From Zonotrichia leucophrys gambelii (Eukaryota; Chordata; Aves; Passeriformes; Passerellidae): DNA of 64,000 nt. Location: contig NC_088170.1 in assembly GCF_028769735.1 (NCBI RefSeq), positions 43,940,585-44,004,584 on the forward strand, written 5' to 3'. Positions 1 to 12,500 of the stretch are shown one piece after another. The position numbers and the translations under genes are program-made. A model generated the notes under the pieces. It did no database searches. It saw only the letters and a list, made by a program, of their open reading frames with translations, and had not been told where the DNA came from. Each line of letters opens with the position of its first letter. The first letter of the stretch is position 1.

Positions 1-3000
1 AAGAATCCTCACCATGCTGTTAACAAATGACTTTAACTCGCTTCTTTAACCCCTGCAGTGGAAGAAAAAAATCAGCTGAGTATGGCAGAGGTCTGCTCTT
101 AATGGACATGAGCATACACCAGATCCCACCCTCTCTAAGTGACTTGACATAGACTTCCTGGATACACACTCATTAGCTCAATCCTGCTTATACAGCACAC
201 AGGAAATAATATTAAAGTGCTCCACAAAGTAGTATGTAGGGCCATAAATTTCAAATTCAGACATCTTTCATTTCTGCACTGGTATATGGAGAAGAGGACT
301 TGAAGGGGGTATGCCTGATACCTTCCCCCAGTGAAGCCAAGAAATAAACCTGAGCCATGCTGAGGACTGGTGAAGAGGCACTCAGAAGCATGAGGGTACT
401 TCACCAATGCACAGTGGTATCTCAAAATCTTTCCTTCTTAAAATATGACTATTTGACTTTTTATTTTGATCCCAATCTGCACATGCAGAACACAGTTATC
501 TAAATAAACATATCCATCATACCAGCAAATAATGGTTTTGGAGATGGCCCCCACGGTCTCTGAACTGCTACCAAGCAAAAGACAAGTCTGGAGTGAAGGA
601 ATGGGGGAAGAGTGAGAAATTATACATATTCTAATGATGCCTTCCTTTTCCAGCAGCTCTTCAATAAAAATCCCTGTGATGCTGAATCTGACCTCACTAA
701 AAACAGTCACAGCAAACCTGCTCCACTGCAAGCATTTGCATGGTTTTCCTCTGCAAACATGCTTTCCTTTGTTTACTGTATTTTTAAGTGTATGAGTGCA
801 CAGACCACCCACAGTATCAGGTAGCCCAGCATGGGAAAGGTGGCAGAGGAGGCTAGGATTGCTTCTTTATATGAATAAAAATTAATCTATCTGATCCACA
901 TATGCTAGTGAGCCGCAGCTCATCCTCAGTCAATTCATGTCCCTGACAGGCTAACTTGTCCCAAGCTCTCCAGAAATCATGTAGATGAAAGAGCCCAGCC
1001 TGTGGTATAGGAATTACAGGACTGGAGAGTTAAAAAGGGATTTGCAAATCAAGTAGTAATGCCTGCCTTGGCTTAATTTAATTTATCATATTCTACTGCT
1101 GCTATCCCCCTCCCAGCAGCAAATCAGAATTGTACACAGAAGCAGTTACGGTGTGAGACACTACCTGATCTTTACTGCAGCACCTGGTTAAAAATATGCT
1201 CAGTATCCTTTGGGCTCTGACCTGCACACACTGAAACAAAGATAGGAATGAGTTTACAGATGAACACAGGATGTGGCAGTGAGCACACTAAGTCATTTCT
1301 CTGCTCTCCTTCTGCACCTTATCAGTGACATTTCCCTAACAGCACAAGATGCAGCACCAGGCTCACTGCATTTCAACTCCCCAAGGAACATCCCTGAGAT
1401 CCTCCCAGGGATAACACTTTATCTGGCAAGCACCAGAGTAAAAAGTGGAAGCATTAGTTAATTTTGTACCTTGGGTGCTCACATCCACTGACACTCCAAC
1501 TCAATAGCAGAAAAGACAACAGATAGAGGGAAGAATTTCTCTTGAATCTCTTAAAAACCCCACCTCACAACATTACTGCAAGGAAACCAGACACAGTCTT
1601 TATCCCATACTCACACGCAGCCCTTTAAGAAATGTCTGATTCCTTTCACAGCAGAACCTGCATTTCTTATTCCCTGGCACAGAAATGCAGACACTGACCT
1701 ACTCTACTCCATTTTACACTTTCAGATCAGTTTGGCAATCCAGAGCTGGGGAGAGGGAAAGGGAAGAGAGGGAAATGTGCTGCTGCTATGCTTCTCCCTG
1801 TGCTGTTGCTGTAAGAAAAAATGATGATGGGATTACAACTAAATATTGAACTAAAGGGAAGTGTTCCACCTAGAGACCATCTTCATCAGGCAAGGCAATG
1901 GGCATGCTACCTGCAAACAGACACTCTTTTAGGATTGAATACACTTGCTGGTTCTGTGGTAAAAAATGATGCAGAGGTATGGCCCCCAGTAGTAATTAAC
2001 AATGTTAATCTTCTTCTTCCTCTCTATGGTGATAAAAAGAGTCATTTTTATATTTAATTAATGCAGAGGATCATTCTGGAAACTGGCTAATGAGGCTCTG
2101 ATCACATTACCATGAAAATGTGCATTAACACCACAACTGAGGAGGCTGCTTCATGTGTAGAGAATCCACTTTGTAATTAGCCCACTGTGAAATGAATCAC
2201 GTCAGGAGGAACTCGGAGGGAACCAGTCGGCACTGGGCACTTAGCTGCTGCTGTGCCAATAGACCACCAACATTCTAAGCTGTTTTTTCTCCCCTGCACT
2301 GCCTGTCAGCAGCAGTGCAGTCCAAAACTGCCAGTGCTCAGCCTCTATCAAAGGCAATGTGTCAAAGCCAGAACAAATTATAGAGAGGGAGAGAACAGAT
2401 GCTGAAAGGCACTAAACTTTAGTATGCGTGAGTCTGCTACGCCAAGAGGAAAAAAAAAACAAACAAAAAGCTGCAAATCAAATACTGATTCAATAGAATC
2501 TGAGCAAAAATTATGGGCTATTATGGGGAAGTACTTGTTTTGTCTTTTCTCATCTTATTCTGAGGGAGCTGGGAGCAGAGCAGCAGCAGACTGCTACTCT
2601 GCTGTGCATTACACTGTTAGGATGCTGAAAGAGACACCAAAATACCTAAAAGGGATTATGATCTTTGTTTAGCAGAATACAGAAAACACGCAATGAATGA
2701 ACGAGCAGCACTCCTTACCCATGGAACCCTGTTGTACTCAGTACCTGTTTAAAGGTGACAACACATTTCAGAATTATTCCAATTTTAATTAATTAATCTG
2801 AAAATTTAACACACTTCTCACCCAGCACAGACATACCATAAAAACTTCGTTCCTTAACTTAAAAATACCTGAGATCACAGACCTAAGGCTTTCAGAGGCA
2901 GCAGAGCGATTTATCTGAAATCAGTCTTATTACCCAAGCCAAGGGCTCCCTTAAAACATCACTGACATGGTTCAATGAGAGTGCTGCTATATGACTGACA

Positions 3001-3248
3001 TCTTGGCAGAAGATGCACAAAAATGTTAAAAGAATCCCACAGGAAGTCATCTGAAGGGGGAGTGGCATACGAGCAGAAAACAACAGGCACCCAAAATACT
3101 AATAATTACCAATCTCCCCCCAAACAATTTCACTAGCAATTTTGCAAAGGACAGAAAAAAGGCAAAGCAAAACAAAAGCATCTCTACTTACTGTCTGTAA
3201 AGCACACACATTTTTACTCTGGAGATGCTGGCAATATCCTCTGCACTC
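1..3248 (-). other. PDZRN4: Intron downstream of the alternative first exon
   Basis: This is noncoding sequence following the splice donor at 3249-3250 when read on the minus strand. No exon, intact repeat or RNA gene was recognised. Short open frames on both strands match no family I know. The stretch holds a purine-rich tract near 1748-1776 and a homeobox-motif-rich block at about 2080-2380 with a short hairpin. Assignment to the gene follows only from the exon call at 3251-3319. Confidence 0.65.
2294..2320. other. Inverted repeat, 9-bp perfect stem
   Basis: CTGCACTGC at 2294-2302 is followed after nine bases by its exact reverse complement GCAGTGCAG at 2312-2320. The repeat sits in a block (2080-2380) rich in TAATTA-like and TGACAG-like motifs. 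It may be a chance hairpin, and no function is claimed. Confidence 0.6.
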
Positions 3249-3253
3249 ACCTG
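3245..3253 (-). promoter_or_regulatory. PDZRN4: 5' splice site (donor) of the alternative first exon
   Basis: On the minus strand the exon ends CAG (3253-3251) and the intron begins GTGAGT (3250-3245). This is the ideal U1 consensus CAG|GTGAGT. The break falls after a complete codon (phase 0). As I recall the family, that is the phase at which the PDZ1 exon beginning VNG is joined in PDZRN proteins. Confidence 0.88.
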
Positions 3254-3319
3254 TGAAACTTCATAGAGCAGTTTGTAGTGCTCCTCTCTCTTCTGAAAAG
3301 TGCACAGATTGCAGCCCAT
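3251..3319 (-). CDS. PDZRN4: Alternative first coding exon of PDZRN4 (PDZ domain-containing RING finger 4, short isoform); partial
   Basis: The exon encodes the N-terminus of a short PDZRN isoform: 23 codons from ATG at 3319-3317 to CAG at 3253-3251, starting MGCNLC and ending LLYEVSQ. PDZRN (LNX3/LNX4-type) proteins are scaffolds with an N-terminal RING E3 ligase region and PDZ domains. The short isoform begins inside PDZ1 and lacks the RING, so it should act as a membrane or junction scaffold rather than a ubiquitin ligase. The ATG lies in AGGATGG (A at -3, G at +4). Gly2, Cys3 and Cys6 fit the PROSITE N-myristoylation pattern with palmitoylatable cysteines. The exon ends in phase 0 at a perfect donor; the next exon lies outside the window. 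My recollection is that the PDZRN3 equivalent starts MGCSLC, so the Asn and the KREEHYK stretch favour PDZRN4. A PDZRN3 origin is the main alternative. Confidence 0.82.
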
Positions 3320-3720
3320 CCTAATAAGCAGCACAAGAGCAAAGCCTCTAATTTCCCCAGCACTGAAAGGCAAATGCACTGACGGGGAATCACCCTCCAG
3401 ACTTGTCTACTGTTTTTCATCAGTCACTCGAGCCCCGGCGCACAGGCACTGTTAGCTGGGAGCACAAGGCAGGGCAGCGCGTAGCAGCATGCTCTTCTTC
3501 CCTTTCCCTAACTATCTTACACTCACGTATACACACACAGAGTTTCGACTCAGTTCATGGCAACACTCCCCCTGTCTCTGCATCAGTGCACATGACTACA
3601 CAGATTCCCACTCATGAATATTAATAGCGTCTCATTGATTATTTATGACAGAACGTGTTAGCAGGGAGGGGTGTCATAGCTGCTGCTGATGACAGATGAA
3701 TATTCACTAATTAAGAAGCA
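3320..3720 (-). promoter_or_regulatory. PDZRN4: Probable 5' UTR and promoter of the short PDZRN4 isoform
   Basis: This is the sequence immediately 5' of the alternative ATG on the minus strand. It is richer in GC and CpG than its surroundings around 3428-3482 (CGAGCCCCGGCGC, GCAGCGCG). Farther up it becomes AT-rich with homeobox/TALE-like motifs: CATAAATA read on the minus strand near 3640-3650, TGACAG-type motifs near 3690, and TAATTA-like sites near 3710. No clear TATA box at a fixed distance or initiator was found, so the start site cannot be placed. A pyrimidine-rich stretch ending TTATTAG just before GATGG could instead be a splice acceptor, which would make the coding exon internal to the transcript. 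Confidence 0.5.
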
Positions 3721-6700
3721 AATGTACTGTGGTTAAACAAAATTCACTTGTGTCAATACCAACTCTGTTTATTAAGGTTAGAGAGACTAAGCTGCATGCA
3801 TTTCATCCACACTCATCTCAATTTTTACAGTAATTGTGAGACTAATTCATTAATGGAGGTGGGAAAAGCACAAGTCAAGTCTTATGTTAGGTCTCCACCT
3901 TGTGCAACAGGGATCACAGAATGCATTTAAAATATTTGTAAGCATTTTAGGAGAGTGCTTGTGAAACCTGAGCTGATGTTGCTAAAAATTTAAACTAAAG
4001 AAGGCAGAAGAGAAAATTAACCCAGATGGCTATACTGATAGCTCCAACTCTGACACTGCCAAATTTAGCCAAAATTCCACTGTACTCATAAAAGGCATAA
4101 TTCCATAACAATTTATCATGCGTATGTTGGATATGTGGAAGTGCAGGTGTGCATGACCTGGTGCTTTTTACATATAGACACACATTTTACTGTTTAATAA
4201 AAACTCTCATATTCCAGTCTCTTTCTTGCATGTATAACAGAATAATTGTAACTATAGGCCAAATTTCTCAGAAACTCAACAGATACACCCTCTCAGACTC
4301 CCAGGTATCAAAACTATTATTTTAACATATCATTATATACAATTCTACCATTTGTAAATTAGATTTTAATAGTGCCACAATTCTTAATGTGTGTATAAAG
4401 GAAAATTTAAAATTAAACTAAACCCACAGCTTAAATATTAAAACCAATGGAAATAACACTTAATTCAAGGCTGACATTAATTCCTGTATTGTACATCATA
4501 TAATCCAGTGGTAGTTATGCAAAATAAAAAGCCCAAGCCATAACAAAACAGGATAGAAAAAGCAAAAGTTGCTCCTTTTTTATCTTTACTTTCTCAGCAA
4601 CTTTGCTCATTAAGAACTATATCAAGTGCTCATTTAAAAATATCTTTAATCTGGAGAGGATAGCAGGTGGAATCCAAAGCAGAAATAATTACTTTAAAAC
4701 CAATGAATTCAGTTAGTTAAGATTAGCACTGGGCCCTAAAGAGTTTTATTTACTAAGAAATTATGTACAGCTACTATTTTTTTGGGTTTAGTTCCCTAAA
4801 AGTGCTTTGTCAAATATTTAAAATCAATAACAGTAAATTATTCTAATGAGCACTAATTGATAAGAAATTGGCTTTGCATCTAGCAGCACCTCAAACATCA
4901 GCAACACTGGGTAGCAAGCAGATCAACAATCATGTGCTGCTTATCAGTTCAGCCCCTTGGGATATAATAATCCGATTTTCTGGGCCCTAATTTTACCTAA
5001 TAGACAGGATGAGAGCCAAGCAGAGAAACATACAGGAAAAACTGGGCCATTGCTGCAAACTCTGCATAGTAGTAAAGTTTGCTAAAACCTCTAGGTAAAT
5101 TATAAATAGGTTGAGACTAAATCTTAATTAAATTTCATCTCCTTTAATAAAAGTGCGGAGTCAGGATGAATCTAATAATGACCATTAACAGAGCAGGCTC
5201 TTCACATACCAGCTTCCAGCAGTGCTCTGAAACAGAAGAGTAAGATTAATTTTCATTTGGTGGAAGAACCTGAGCAGGAAGATTTGGTTATGAAATTCCT
5301 CCAAAGTCCAAGGATTTCAAAGACGAACCATCATCATGGTTCATCATTGTTGGAAAGAATCAGCCTCTGTTCCACTCCTCCATATTCACATGAAATGCTG
5401 TTCATGCTGAGAGGTTTAAACCCATGTAGCAAACATCAACTCAGTCTTTGAAGGTTTCTGTATTGTAAGGTGCAGAAAGATTCTCAGATGTGTAAATTTT
5501 GAACTTAAGAAAGTCAGATCAATGAACAAGACAACAGCCATGCAAGGACACCCATGCCATCTTTTGACGAAAGTGTTCTCTTCTTCCACTGACACAACTT
5601 CCTTCTCTGACACATACACAGTTTGAAAGCTAAACTACATTCTTGAAAGGAAACATTATTTACCTTGGTATATTTTCGATAGTTTCTTAAAATTAGTTCT
5701 TAAAATATCAGGGGAAAAAGGACATATTATTACAGGATTCCAGTTATATATAAGAAACAACAACAACAACAAAAACCAACAGACAAAATAAGCAATAGAA
5801 AGCCACAGCTAAGCTTTCAGCAGTTTCCCCTTACAGTGTCTATTTTGTTCTTTCTCTGATTCTTTTGTCTACTTCTCCGGAGACAACATAAGCTTGGTCA
5901 TTAATTTATCAAGTGCCTGCCCTCTGCTCATACAGAGTAAAAAGGTTCTGTCTTCTGCTTCTGCAACCACTAATGGGCACAGTCTGAAGGGCTGAATAGA
6001 TTTATTAGAGAAGGAAAGGGGTACTCCCAGGTTCCTGAGCTCCATCAAAATATGCAACTTTGATCATCTATGTAGTCAAAATACAAAATTTTATGCAGTG
6101 TATTACAATATTCAAGGCAAAACTTGCTAGAACTATAAACTAAAAAGAATTATGTGAAGTACTTTGGTCAAGTTATGTGAAGAATTTGATATTGGTAAGA
6201 AAACAGTTTCTTTCTTTCCCTCTTCTTCATTTTTATTGCCCTCCAACATTTTGTAGCTAAAGGAATCAAAAAGGTACAAAAACATAATCAGGTCACTCTT
6301 ATTTTATATGTAATTCATAGATATTTCAATAATTCAATGCTTTTCTTAATTTTGGAGTTCTCTATGATCATTTCCTACAATTAAATCTTACCATAAAAAC
6401 TAAAATCATAATTTACAGTCAAAACAGCAATCAATAATGCAGAAGGATGGAGTTTAATTTTAAGAGAGTTACAACAAAAATTGTTGACATTTTCAAACAA
6501 CATGCCCTTGTTTAGATCCCCTAATTAATTTCAAGTATCTAGGAGATTACTTATATTTGGTATAAAGTTACCTCATTGAGGTACAGCAATGCCTAATTAT
6601 AGGCACCCATGCTTGAATCTTTATCATTGCAAAAAATTCAAGACAATGACACTACAAATTAAAGGCCACTCACTCCTTAATATCTTCTTTATCACACACT

Positions 6701-9531
6701 CAAAGACACATAATAAAATATAACGTTCATTTTAAGTAAGGATAATGAAACTGTTGGTCCAAACTCAGGAAGTGACGAAACCCAGGGAAGTATATGTGGA
6801 ATTCCAAGTTTTCTTTGCAAGCCCTTGAATTCACACTGTCCTCCTGATGTACCAATCTCACAGCATCTACTATACAAATTTTGAGGAATTCCCAGAAAAC
6901 TGGCTCACAGAACAGATGGCAATGCAGTTTATAGTCTAAGGGCTGCATAGCTGTAAAACAGAAGTATCACAAGAAAAATGAAACTGGAGAAAGCTTTTGC
7001 ATATCCCCACTGTTCTGAACAAAGGCCTGAACTCATAAAGTTTAACCTCAGTTTGGGTAGATCTTTTAGTCCATTGGGATATTTAATGTTTGTAATGAAG
7101 CCTCAGCTGTTGGAATCAGGTGATCTTATGCATCAGTCAGTTTGCGTATTAGAAAAACAAGGAAACTTCCAGACCTATAATTGCATAGAAAAACTTAAAA
7201 ACCTTGCATAAATATAACCCAAAGACTCAGAATTTGCATATAAGCTAGCTAGCTTGAACTCTAAAATAACATAATGCATATATGAACCAATGGGATAAAT
7301 TAAGGTGCAAACTATGGAAGTACAAAGTCACTGAAATGGGCTTACGCTTCAATAAAATGGATTTTTGCAAATATAATATTACCACAATCCCTACAAGATA
7401 CATGAAAACCTTACTCAAAGTAAAAATGCTGTATATTTTCTACAGTCATCAGACCATACTTGAAAAAACATGAACATAAAAACTAAGAATTTGTATCTAT
7501 GACAAAATGTAATATTCTCTGGAACGTTAAGTTAGGAAAGACATTTGTTTAATCTCATATCCTTTACCACAGCTACCAAGATTTCATGCACTGGTCAAAG
7601 TCACAGCAAAATTAAAGGTGGCAAGAGAAGAGGGAGAACATGGAATTCCTATGTTCTGTATTTCCCAGGAGGACTGTAATTTCTCTGAAGACTATTTATT
7701 TCTGCCTGACTGTAAATCAAGTGGCTCCATAAGTGGAATTTTCCATTGCCTAAATCCCTGTCTTCCTCCCTGGAAGGCAGGGAGCACCCATAACATCATA
7801 TTACACAAGCCCAGTCTATTGATATCTATTGATTGTTTTCCCCATCCATGATTAAATTGACACGGGAACTATGGGATCCCATGGGATTTATGGGATTCCT
7901 TGTCAAAAATGCAAATACCTGTCTAAAGGGAAACGGAAAGCAAGCATATGAGGAAAACTCTCTGCCACGATTGCTTACAATACAAGTTCTACTTGTTTTT
8001 TTTATTCTATACAGGAAAAAAAGGAAACAACCCCTCTGTTTTAACCCATTTATCTATCAATACAATGTGAATGAGCTGGCTAGCATTCTTTGGGAAAAGC
8101 ACAACTCCTTTACCACATCTACTTCAGACTGCTCAGAAACTTTTTGTCTCTTTCTCAAAGAATCATCCAGGATATTTTTTCCCCATGGTTTTTTACTCTG
8201 AGTGGCTTCCTTATCACCCTTAAACTGGTGTCATAATAATTAGGGAACTGTTGCAGAAAACCAAATGATGCCTAATACTGAACTTTAAGGCCTTAGCAAT
8301 ACATAAAGATTAGTGTCAGGACTTGGTTGACATCTTCTAGAAGGACCTTGACTTTCTCTTGACTTTCTCTATCTCATCAGTTAGTTACAAGGAAACCATC
8401 TCACACAACTTCATGCTTTTTAAACCATATGATCATGTGAAACCAGGCTGATGGATCTCAACGGCACTGGAGAGTTTTAATGCTATGGAGTACACAAAGT
8501 AGAATTACTCATAAATAAGCGATTTAAATGATTTAAAGGAAACAAGGATTAATCAGGATAGTGATTAAAGTGTATGAACAAAGTTCTGGGGAAAATGCTC
8601 TGATTATAGATAAATTTAGATGTGAAGTCCCATGTCAATAAACATTAAATAATGCACTTAGGGAACACTGCTAAAATATTCAGTCATGGTCTCTAAAGTA
8701 ATTATATCTACTCAGAAAATAGGTTTGGAGTTGTGGATAGTTTCCTCCAATTGCCTGAGGAAAAGACTAACAATGGAACAGGAACTATTGAAACTGCACA
8801 AACACCAGAAATATCCATATTTTATCCATATAGCCAGCAGTCCTGGTCTTTCCACCTCTAAATCATTTAAAGAAAACAGAAGAGCTATGAAGCATAAATG
8901 AGAAATACAGATAACGGTTCACTTTCTCTGCATCTTCCATCTTTGTATGTATTCTCCTGATACAGAACGCATTCCTTCTCACATTTCATGATGAAATAAT
9001 AAGATGATACATTTAAAACAGTAAAAGAAAGTCTGGATTTTTTTTTTCAAGAAATTTGACAGTGGAATGCATTACCTTCAAGGAAACAAAAAGCAGAAAA
9101 GGGTTCAAAAAGGTATTAGACAACTTTACAACAGGTAACTGTTCACTAGTCATCTACCTGCCTAGCAAGCTCAGAATTCACCAACTCCTGGGAGCTATAA
9201 GAGATAGAACAGCTCTGAGATTTCTCTCCATGGATCCTCTTGCTGATAGCTTGCCTGTGTTTATCATTTTTCTCTTTGAAAATCTAATATTGGCAACAGG
9301 ATCTTTTACTGTTTTAATTCTAAAGCTCCAAATTTACCAGTTCTTGCACAAAAAGCTAGAATATCTCTTTAACTGAAAGTTCCTTGGCTAATGTTAGCTG
9401 CTAATACAACATAAGAGTCCAACAGCATTAATGATCACATCACTTTGAACTTCAAACACATCTATAAAAGTACATTTTATTGTTGTCCTGATCAGTTTCA
9501 AAGCTTTTCAAGTTACATCTGTTTCAAAATT
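3721..9531. other. Intronic AT-rich sequence, no gene seen
   Basis: I see no exon, RNA gene or recognisable transposon here. It contains short simple repeats such as (CAA)n at about 5758-5773 and local direct repeats (11-bp CTTGACTTTCT twice near 8348-8369; ATGGGAT-type repeats near 7870-7903). Open frames of up to about 120 codons show no domain and are interpreted as chance frames. Confidence 0.7.
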
Positions 9532-9551
9532 AAAAAAAAAAAAAAAAAAAA
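9532..9551. repeat. A20 mononucleotide tract
   Basis: This is an uninterrupted run of 20 adenines, with no recognisable retroposed body upstream. A plain simple repeat is the best description. Confidence 0.9.
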
Positions 9552-12500
9552 GGATTTTCCTCAACAGCTTAAGATTCTATCTGAGCTTTTTTATACCTGC
9601 GTGGGAAATAAAGACCATTTGGAACTGAGATATGCCAAGTTCAGGCCCAGATCAAACAACGGCAAATATCAATGAAAAGCCTCAATGAGAAACTGAACTC
9701 ACAGTACAAAATTAATTCAAGGGCTGAAGCTGCAGGGACTGGTTCAGAGGACAAGAGCAGTGGTGAGGAACTCCTTGGCTCTGTTCTTTCCTCTGATACC
9801 TGCATCATTAGAAAAGCTCTTCCTTTTTACATCCTTATAAAATAAGTAACATCAGCCTTGCAAGGGCATCAATTCAATAAGCTTTTTAAGACTTTACAGA
9901 GCTTTTCAAAGAATGTGTTATGGAGCACCGTTACACCCACCCAAGCTCTGCTGAGGCCACCCTTGCAGTCACCAGCACTCAAATTAATTAACATGTCTTG
10001 TGTTGTTTCTCAATTAAAAGTTTTAAGTTTTATACAGCTAATCCACATAGAAGTATAAAATGAAAAATTACTCATGACAAAAAAGACCCTTTGAGTGTAA
10101 GTGCCATTAGTTCAATAAATCTACAAGAGTAGTAGACCCAAATATTTCAAAAGTGAAGATGCTGAGAAGAACAGTTTGTCATGAATATGGCACAACCAGT
10201 GCAGAGATACATTTACCAATATGGACACGCCACTACTCACGTTCAAAGCTCATACAAGTGGCAATCTGAAAAAGGTGTCGAGGGATACAGCAATAAAACA
10301 GATAATTCTGTCTTACCCCATATAAATGGCCTACTGTGCCCTAGAAAAATACACCAGGATTAGGGAAGTTTTCATGGCCCTGAATGGATTTTCATGGTAT
10401 CAAAGCTGAAAAGACAAACTGTATTGAATCAGGCCATAAAAACAGCTCTTTTCTCCTCCACCAAAGTATAAAGATGTTTTAATATAACTGTCAGATGTTA
10501 AAATTACTATAGAAAAAAAAAATTCTAACATAGACATGACCTATGTCTCTAAAGAAAAAGTTAGACAGAGGGGAGTTGGATGTTTGGTGTAACTAATCAT
10601 GTCTTCATCACCCTAAAGACAGTATTAGTGGTGAATGTGATTGAATCTCAAACCTGGCTTCCAACACACACTTGATAGAATGATGGATGCAGGAGTACGC
10701 AACACAGTGCTGCAGGAGCAACTGCCTACACTGCTCCCATGTCTGTCAGCTAGTCAGACTAGCTGAGTTTGGTTTAGACTGGCGAGATTGATTTAAAATA
10801 ACAATGTAAACTACAGTCAACTCTGTTGACAGTCACTAACTGACCACCATAACAGCATCATTAATTCTGTTGTTGTCAGCAAATGCTTTGTAATGATTTG
10901 AAACGAATGCAGCTTCCTCTTCCTGAAAATCCCCACAGCATCAAAGGTTTACTCTGTACACTGTTTGGGCTTTCTAAAGTTTAAAATCACAGCCAGTGCA
11001 TCTGCGTTCTACAAGATCATTAGGTAAATATCCCAGCAAAGCCCAATCAAACTGGCTTCAGTTACCTCACCGTCTGCTCCAGAAGAAAATTAATGTTATT
11101 AGATGTGTCTTTCCCTGAAAATTGCTGGTGTTTGGTTACTGTGGCAGCTGTCAGGGAGGTGCAGGGGTCTTTCTGCTGGATGCTGGTTTGGCAGGCTGCC
11201 TAGGCACAAGCCTGGTCCCAGCCCCATGCCAGCCGCCCCACCCGTGTCAGGGTGCCCGGAGCCCTCGCAGCACACCACAGCTCAGCCTTGCCAGTGTGCC
11301 CTGCCAAACCCCAGATCCCTGCAACTCTCACCAATCAAGAAGTAGAAATGTCAGGTATAAAGAGTTAGGAGAAAAATGTAGAAAAAAACCCCCAAACTCC
11401 TGCAGACCTACATGGATGGAGACAAATGAAATCTGATTAACAACGCCTCTTCTATTTTAATGTCCTGTGGAAAAGAAATTAGCATAGCAAATCCTGCTTT
11501 ATCTCTGAAAGAAATTTTAGATCCTTAGTCTGAACCCCTCTCCTTTTTCCTGGAATAAAAAGCCAAAATGAAGATCTTGTCAGCTTCAGAGGGGAGATTT
11601 GTCACACATCAGTGGTTTGCAGGGGCAGTTGCCCACCCAGCCCTTGCTGCCTGGCCACAGGGACACCACTGCCACCCAGCCCCTGCTTAGCTGCTGCCAC
11701 CCCTGTGCTGGGCTTCAGCCTTACTTCCAGCAGCTTGCCAGGACTCCTGGATCATCTGAGCCCTCTGGACAGGGGCATTAAAACTCTTTTTTAACATAGC
11801 TTCCTAAAATATCCAAAGGACAATATAAAGTGGAGGAAGATAATTCAATCACATTACAGTCAAAGAATGGTGCAAATCACAGTGAGTCAATTTGTATTTA
11901 GCATGAAACATATGAAACAATATAAACTGAAAATCTCAATGACTCAGTGCAATACAACAATAAACATCAAAATCACTTAAAAGAAACCTTCGGATGGGAA
12001 GCCAGAATTGTAGAGGCAATGGTCTCATTCATTTTGCTACGCCTGAAGCAGATAAAAACCATCACTGTGCTCTGAAGAAGAGCTGCTTAGCACCTTTCCT
12101 CACTGGAGGTAAAAGCAGTGCATTTCCAAAACTCACAATGTGTTTTTTACAGACATAAACTTTGCATCTTATAAAAAAGAAAGGACTTTTAATAGAAGAG
12201 GAAATATTTAACCTTCTCAAAGTCAATGTCTACTCTCTTCTCTATGATTCCTCCTGCAAAGATGTGAAACAAATCACAGCAAAATAAAGAAAAAAAAGGG
12301 AAAAAAATCAAGAAGAATAACTGATTGGGAAAGGGTGAGTGTTTTTTTCTGCAAGACCTTTGCATCTAGTCTGAATATGTTTCATTTTTATTCAGTTCTT
12401 GTGCAGGACACTAGGATTATATGTATCAACTTAATTCAGTGATAAGAAAATCCTTACTATAAATCCTACCATGTGGGACAAATCTGTCAAGATCTTGATT

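Noticed and set aside
3317..3379. Longer N-terminus for the alternative exon starting at 3379
   Set aside because: The upstream codon is GTG, not ATG; the ATG at 3319 has a strong Kozak context and gives the N-terminus I associate with the family.
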